A DNA stretch of 8,379 nucleotides, taken from contig DBBN01000123.1 of NCBI GenBank assembly GCA_002292215.1, positions 1-8,379 of the forward strand, in the 5' to 3' direction. Positions 6,052 to 8,379 of the stretch are shown in pieces. Under the pieces are notes generated by a model that was not told the DNA's origin, searched no databases, and saw nothing but the letters and a program-made list of their open reading frames with translations. The position numbers and the translations under genes are program-made. Each line of letters starts with the position of its first letter. The stretch's first letter is position 1. This stretch comes from Glaciecola sp. UBA983 (GTDB lineage: Bacteria; Pseudomonadota; Gammaproteobacteria; Enterobacterales; Alteromonadaceae).

Positions 6052-6929
6052 TATATCCTACCATTGACCAAATCGTTGGCAATACTCCATTAGTAAGATT
6101 ACAACGTATTGGTCCATCCGATTCGCTCGTTCTAGCCAAATTGGAAGGTAATAATCCTGCCTCTAGCGTAAAAGATAGAGCGGCGTTATATATGATTACC
6201 GAAGCTGAAAAAGCGGGTCATATTCACCCTGGCGACACACTGATAGAAGCAACCAGTGGCAATACAGGGATTGCGTTAGCGATGGTGGCTGCAATCCGTG
6301 GCTATCGCATGATCTTGATTATGCCTGATAATTTGAGTATTGAGCGTCGAGCTGCAATGAAAGCGTATGGCGCGGAATTAATGTTGGTTTCGAACGGTAT
6401 GGAAGGAGCTAGAGATCTGGCGGATTCCATGCAGGCACGCGGAGAAGGCTTGATTTTAAATCAATTTGGCAATAGTAATAATCCTTTAGCGCACTATCAA
6501 GGCACTGGGCCTGAAATTTGGCGTGATACCAATGGCACGGTGACGCATTTTGTTAGTGCGATGGGGACAACCGGTACAATTATGGGGACCTCGCGGTATT
6601 TAAAAGAACAAAATCCTGATGTACAAATCGTGGGTTTACAGCCTTCTGAAGGCAGCCAAATTGCAGGAATACGTCGTTGGTCGGAGGCCTACCTACCCAC
6701 CATATACGAACCTGAAAGAGTTGATCTGATCATGGACATTACCCAGCATGAAGCGGAAGAAATGACGCGCAAGTTGGCCGTAAAGGAAGGCATTTTTTGT
6801 GGTGTTAGTGCCGGTGGGGCGGTTGTGGGTGCGATTAAAGTCGCTGAATCTAACCCTGGTTCGGTCGTGGTGACTATCATCTGCGATCGGGGTGATCGAT
6901 ATTTATCTACCGGTATTTATGAGGCTTAA
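6048..6929 (+). CDS. cysM: Cysteine synthase B (O-acetylserine sulfhydrylase B)
   Basis: PLP enzyme that makes cysteine from O-acetylserine and sulfide, and S-sulfocysteine when thiosulfate is the sulfur donor; cytosolic. The 293-residue product matches E. coli CysM (303 aa) nearly end to end: IGNTPLV-like start (IVGNTPLVRL), PLP lysine K42 in NNPASSVKDRAA, substrate loop EATSGNTG at 67-74, PLP phosphate loop GTTGT at 173-177, GIRRW at 207-211, and the closing IICDRGDRYLSTG. GIRRW and the tail wording favour CysM over CysK. The C-terminus ends about ten residues early. The frame is open back to an ATG at 5997, but the ATG at 6048 matches the family N-terminus, has a purine-rich AGAGAG 8 bases upstream, and overlaps the transporter stop as ATGA, so coupled translation is expected. 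Confidence 0.95.
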   Translation: MIYPTIDQIVGNTPLVRLQRIGPSDSLVLAKLEGNNPASSVKDRAALYMITEAEKAGHIHPGDTLIEATSGNTGIALAMVAAIRGYRMILIMPDNLSIERRAAMKAYGAELMLVSNGMEGARDLADSMQARGEGLILNQFGNSNNPLAHYQGTGPEIWRDTNGTVTHFVSAMGTTGTIMGTSRYLKEQNPDVQIVGLQPSEGSQIAGIRRWSEAYLPTIYEPERVDLIMDITQHEAEEMTRKLAVKEGIFCGVSAGGAVVGAIKVAESNPGSVVVTIICDRGDRYLSTGIYEA

Positions 6930-6973
6930 GGCGAACTTTGACGGGTAAGCCTAATATTGATAAAGCGTTAAAG

Positions 6974-7006
6974 AAAAGCCACTAATGTTATTGTTAGTGG
7001 CCTTTT
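6974..7006. terminator. Bidirectional intrinsic terminator between cysM and the convergent DUF3718-like gene
   Basis: Perfect 8-bp stem GCCACTAA (6978-6985) with TTAGTGGC (6994-7001), 8-base loop, flanked by AAAA on the left and CTTTT on the right. On the plus strand it ends the transporter-cysM transcript 45 bases after the cysM stop; on the minus strand the AAAA becomes a T run, so it can also serve the gene whose stop is at 7038. Confidence 0.8.
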
Positions 7007-7037
7007 CGTGATTGTAGTCACATCCCAATGAAATGAC

Positions 7038-7436
7038 TTATTTTTTAAACGTATAACTGGCATTAGCCATATTGTCCTCGCGTATATTTACTTTCCCCGA
7101 AAACGTTTGTGAAATATCACGTATTTCAACATTCCCTGTACGAAAGCGATCTAAATGTGAAGCAACGGCATCATTGGCGTTCATCAATGCAAAGTTAACA
7201 ACATTTTCGCCATTACAATGTAACTTATTGGCAATCAATTTGTAACTTCTCAGCTTCATCGTGGTTGGTCTAAACTCTTGAATTTTCAACTTCATTTGTT
7301 GTTTGGAGCCAGTAGCCGCGACCACACACAACTCACTAGCAAACGACGTATCTTGTGCAGTAAATTGTGGTTTAGCAAATGCTGCTGATGATAATGCGGT
7401 TAATACAACTAAGGTACTGACTTTAACGATACTCAT
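7038..7436 (-). CDS. Secreted small protein, probable DUF3718 family
   Basis: A 132-residue protein with a clear Sec signal peptide: short basic start, hydrophobic core VSTLVVLTALSSA, and an AFA cleavage site after residue 21, so the mature form is probably periplasmic. The mature part has two cysteines, C37 in SELCVVAATG and C74 in ANKLHCNG, that could form a disulfide. The pattern of an LCVAAA-like first motif and a later ANKLxCNG...FA motif is how I remember DUF3718 proteins of marine gammaproteobacteria; function is unknown. The start has GGAG seven bases upstream. A perfect inverted repeat TGTAAT-N5-ATTACA lies about 36 bases before the ATG. It shares the bidirectional terminator with cysM. 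The existence of the gene is firm; the family name is less so. Confidence 0.8.
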   Translation of the reverse strand: MSIVKVSTLVVLTALSSAAFAKPQFTAQDTSFASELCVVAATGSKQQMKLKIQEFRPTTMKLRSYKLIANKLHCNGENVVNFALMNANDAVASHLDRFRTGNVEIRDISQTFSGKVNIREDNMANASYTFKK

Positions 7437-7471
7437 GATGTTTCTCCATTTTGGGTTGTTATTAATTTAAG

Positions 7472-7488
7472 TGTAATGATTTATTACA
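7472..7488. promoter_or_regulatory. Perfect inverted repeat TGTAAT-N5-ATTACA, operator candidate
   Basis: Two perfect 6-base arms around GATTT in the 95-base gap between the 164-residue gene and the DUF3718-like gene, 35 bases before the start of the latter. Both genes are on the minus strand. The place is right for a repressor or activator of the secreted-protein gene. The arms resemble the HexR half-site but the spacer is 5 instead of 3 bases, so no factor is assigned. Confidence 0.4.
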
Positions 7489-7531
7489 TTTAAAGATGAT
7501 GCATATTTAAAACGTTGGTCGTATATTTACT

Positions 7532-8026
7532 TTAAAATGGCTTATCTAATGTTGGATTGGTAATGATGACTGACTTTGGTTCTATAAGTTTATGCTTACC
7601 CTTCCCGGTATACATAAATTCCATTTCCTTTACATGTTGTATGTCGTTGCTTGTGAAATGACCTCTTAAAGAATAAATTTTCTCTTCTATTATTCTTTTA
7701 TCTCCGGCGGAGAAAATCCATCCGAGTCTCATGATCCCACCGTATTTATGAAATTCACACTGTGAATGATACTCGGAAGTTGCTTCAACACCGATCTTGA
7801 ATTTCAATCTAATACTGATATGTAACCCATTCCATCGTGTATCACAGGCAATGATAGCGTTAGGGAATAAACGTTTATCACCTAACGTAAAATGCTTAAT
7901 CTTGATATCCAAACTATCAATCAATTCCAATATTTCACTATTTTCATGTTTAAAATTAATTTGATTATAAAATTTTTTTTGTAATGAAATGCTGGTGGGT
8001 TTAGGTTCATTTATATTATTGAACAT
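7532..8026 (-). CDS. Hypothetical protein, 164 residues, family not recognised
   Basis: I do not recognise this protein. It has no signal peptide or membrane helix, is rich in Lys, Ile, Phe and Asn, and seems to alternate short strands and helices: a polar N-terminus (1-15), a probable helix near 28-40, beta-like stretches at 56-61 and 67-80, the aromatic segment GGIMRLGWIFSAGDK at 96-110, and a helix near 111-120. Two cysteines (C61, C90) are far apart. The start is supported by AGGG nine bases upstream of the ATG and by a full open frame to TAA. The DNA is visibly more AT-rich than the metabolic genes to the left, as are its flanks, which hints at a lineage-specific or acquired gene. It lies 95 bases upstream of the DUF3718-like gene in the same direction, but the operator-like repeat between them suggests separate promoters. 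Confidence 0.7.
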   Translation of the reverse strand: MFNNINEPKPTSISLQKKFYNQINFKHENSEILELIDSLDIKIKHFTLGDKRLFPNAIIACDTRWNGLHISIRLKFKIGVEATSEYHSQCEFHKYGGIMRLGWIFSAGDKRIIEEKIYSLRGHFTSNDIQHVKEMEFMYTGKGKHKLIEPKSVIITNPTLDKPF

Positions 8027-8114
8027 GTTTAGGTACCCTGCATTGAATATAATTTTTTGTTAAGAACACATATATTTTAGTTGGTAGGTTAATGTATTGC
8101 ATGTAGAGGTTTTT

Positions 8115-8120
8115 TATAAT
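8115..8120 (+). promoter_or_regulatory. Consensus -10 box TATAAT
   Basis: Exact TATAAT 32 bases upstream of the small ORF start. The expected -35 position (17-base spacer) reads ATGTAT, a poor match, and there is no TGn extension, so it could be a chance occurrence in AT-rich DNA. If used, RNA would begin near 8127 and run to the terminator ending near 8299. Confidence 0.3.
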
Positions 8121-8151
8121 GGTGTTTTTATTTTTGGACTGAGTTTTGCTT

Positions 8152-8265
8152 ATGAATTTAAAAAAATTAAGTTATTTGTTATTTGATTTGGTTATATTGG
8201 GGAAGGGGAGTTTTTTTTATAAGTATATTAATGATATAGCGTGTTTTTTAGTCCGAATGCTTTAA
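8152..8265 (+). CDS. Possible small protein ORF, 37 residues
   Basis: ATG to TAA, 37 codons, beginning MNLKKLSYLLFDLVIL and ending ACFLVRML. The product would be basic with two hydrophobic patches (about 7-16 and 29-37), a composition seen in small membrane-associated peptides, though neither patch is a full membrane span. The ribosome-binding site is weak: only GAG at 8141-8143, eight bases upstream. In its favour, a consensus -10 lies just upstream and a hairpin terminator begins two bases after the stop. Against it, no family is recognised and AT-rich DNA yields such frames by chance. The region could instead make a noncoding RNA. Confidence 0.2.
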   Translation: MNLKKLSYLLFDLVILGKGSFFYKYINDIACFLVRML

Positions 8266-8266
8266 A

Positions 8267-8300
8267 AAAAGTGAGGTTTGTAGACTTTTACCTCATTTTA
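8267..8300. terminator. Hairpin terminator, bidirectional appearance
   Basis: Stem AAAGTGAGGT (8268-8277) with ACCTCATTTT (8290-8299), ten pairs including one G-U, around a 12-base loop. On the plus strand it ends in TTTTAT; on the minus strand the A run at 8264-8270 gives seven T residues after the core stem, the stronger orientation. It may end a minus-strand gene beyond the right edge, the small plus-strand transcript proposed at 8127-8299, or both. Confidence 0.6.
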
Positions 8301-8360
8301 TACATACATATTTTCTGTATATCTTACTTTTTTATAAGAAATTACCGACAAAAAAAAGAA

Positions 8361-8379
8361 TGTAAAAAAATGTAAAAAA
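8361..8379. repeat. A-rich tandem repeat TGTAAAAAAA at the window edge
   Basis: One full 10-base unit TGTAAAAAAA (8361-8370) and nine bases of a second (8371-8379), cut by the window end, preceded by a related A run with GAA. More copies may lie outside. Confidence 0.5.

Larger units (their letters stand above)
8027..8379. other. AT-rich stretch without an established gene
   Basis: These 353 bases at the right edge hold no gene I can name. They contain the upstream region of the 164-residue gene (no convincing promoter seen for it), a consensus -10 box TATAAT at 8115-8120, a 37-codon ORF at 8152-8265, a hairpin terminator at 8267-8300, and an A-rich tandem repeat at the very end. Homopolymer T and A runs are frequent. 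No coding frame enters from the right edge. Confidence 0.6.

Noticed and set aside
5811..6139. Two minus-strand ORFs across the transporter-cysM junction
   Set aside because: Both are antisense to conserved transporter and cysM sequence and show no domain or start signal.
6689..6880. Minus-strand ORF inside cysM
   Set aside because: Antisense frame of the conserved C-terminal half of cysM.
7472..7488. HexR operator
   Set aside because: HexR sites as I know them have a 3-base centre between TGTAAT-type arms; here it is 5, and the neighbouring gene is not a sugar-metabolism gene.

Overview
The window looks like a chromosomal segment from a marine-type gammaproteobacterium, probably of the Alteromonadales or a neighbouring order. 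The grounds are close resemblance to enterobacterial FbaA, RlmF and CysM, a Pseudomonas-like class I fructose-bisphosphatase, a probable DUF3718 secreted protein, and moderately AT-leaning coding sequence. The genus cannot be fixed from the sequence alone. No rRNA, tRNA, insertion sequence, integrase or CRISPR array was seen.

Left part (1-2624): a plus-strand carbon-metabolism operon. It holds the 3' part of eda (KDPG aldolase, start outside the window), then fbaA (class II fructose-bisphosphate aldolase), then fbp (class I fructose-1,6-bisphosphatase), closed by an intrinsic terminator. Gaps are tiny and fbaA/fbp overlap by one base (TAATG). Together the enzymes can release triose phosphate from KDPG and rebuild fructose-6-phosphate, which fits gluconeogenesis coupled to the Entner-Doudoroff route.

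Middle part (2625-6929): a small YkoF-like thiamine/HMP-binding protein (+) converges on a minus-strand pair, rlmF (23S rRNA m6A1618 methyltransferase) followed one base later by a homocysteine S-methyltransferase family gene. Divergent from rlmF is a plus-strand pair, a BASS-family sodium symporter and cysM (cysteine synthase B), sharing an ATGA stop/start overlap. The 157-base divergent spacer carries candidate promoters for both directions and a 13-base palindrome. A bidirectional terminator follows cysM.

Right part (7007-8379): two minus-strand genes, a secreted small DUF3718-like protein and an unrecognised 164-residue cytosolic protein, then a very AT-rich 353-base stretch with no established gene. 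That stretch contains a consensus -10 box, a 37-codon ORF and a hairpin terminator in the right order for a small transcript, and ends in an A-rich tandem repeat.

Most of the window is ordinary metabolism and RNA modification. The points worth a second look are the translationally coupled transporter/cysM pair, the possible small transcript at the right end, and two palindromic operator-like sites.
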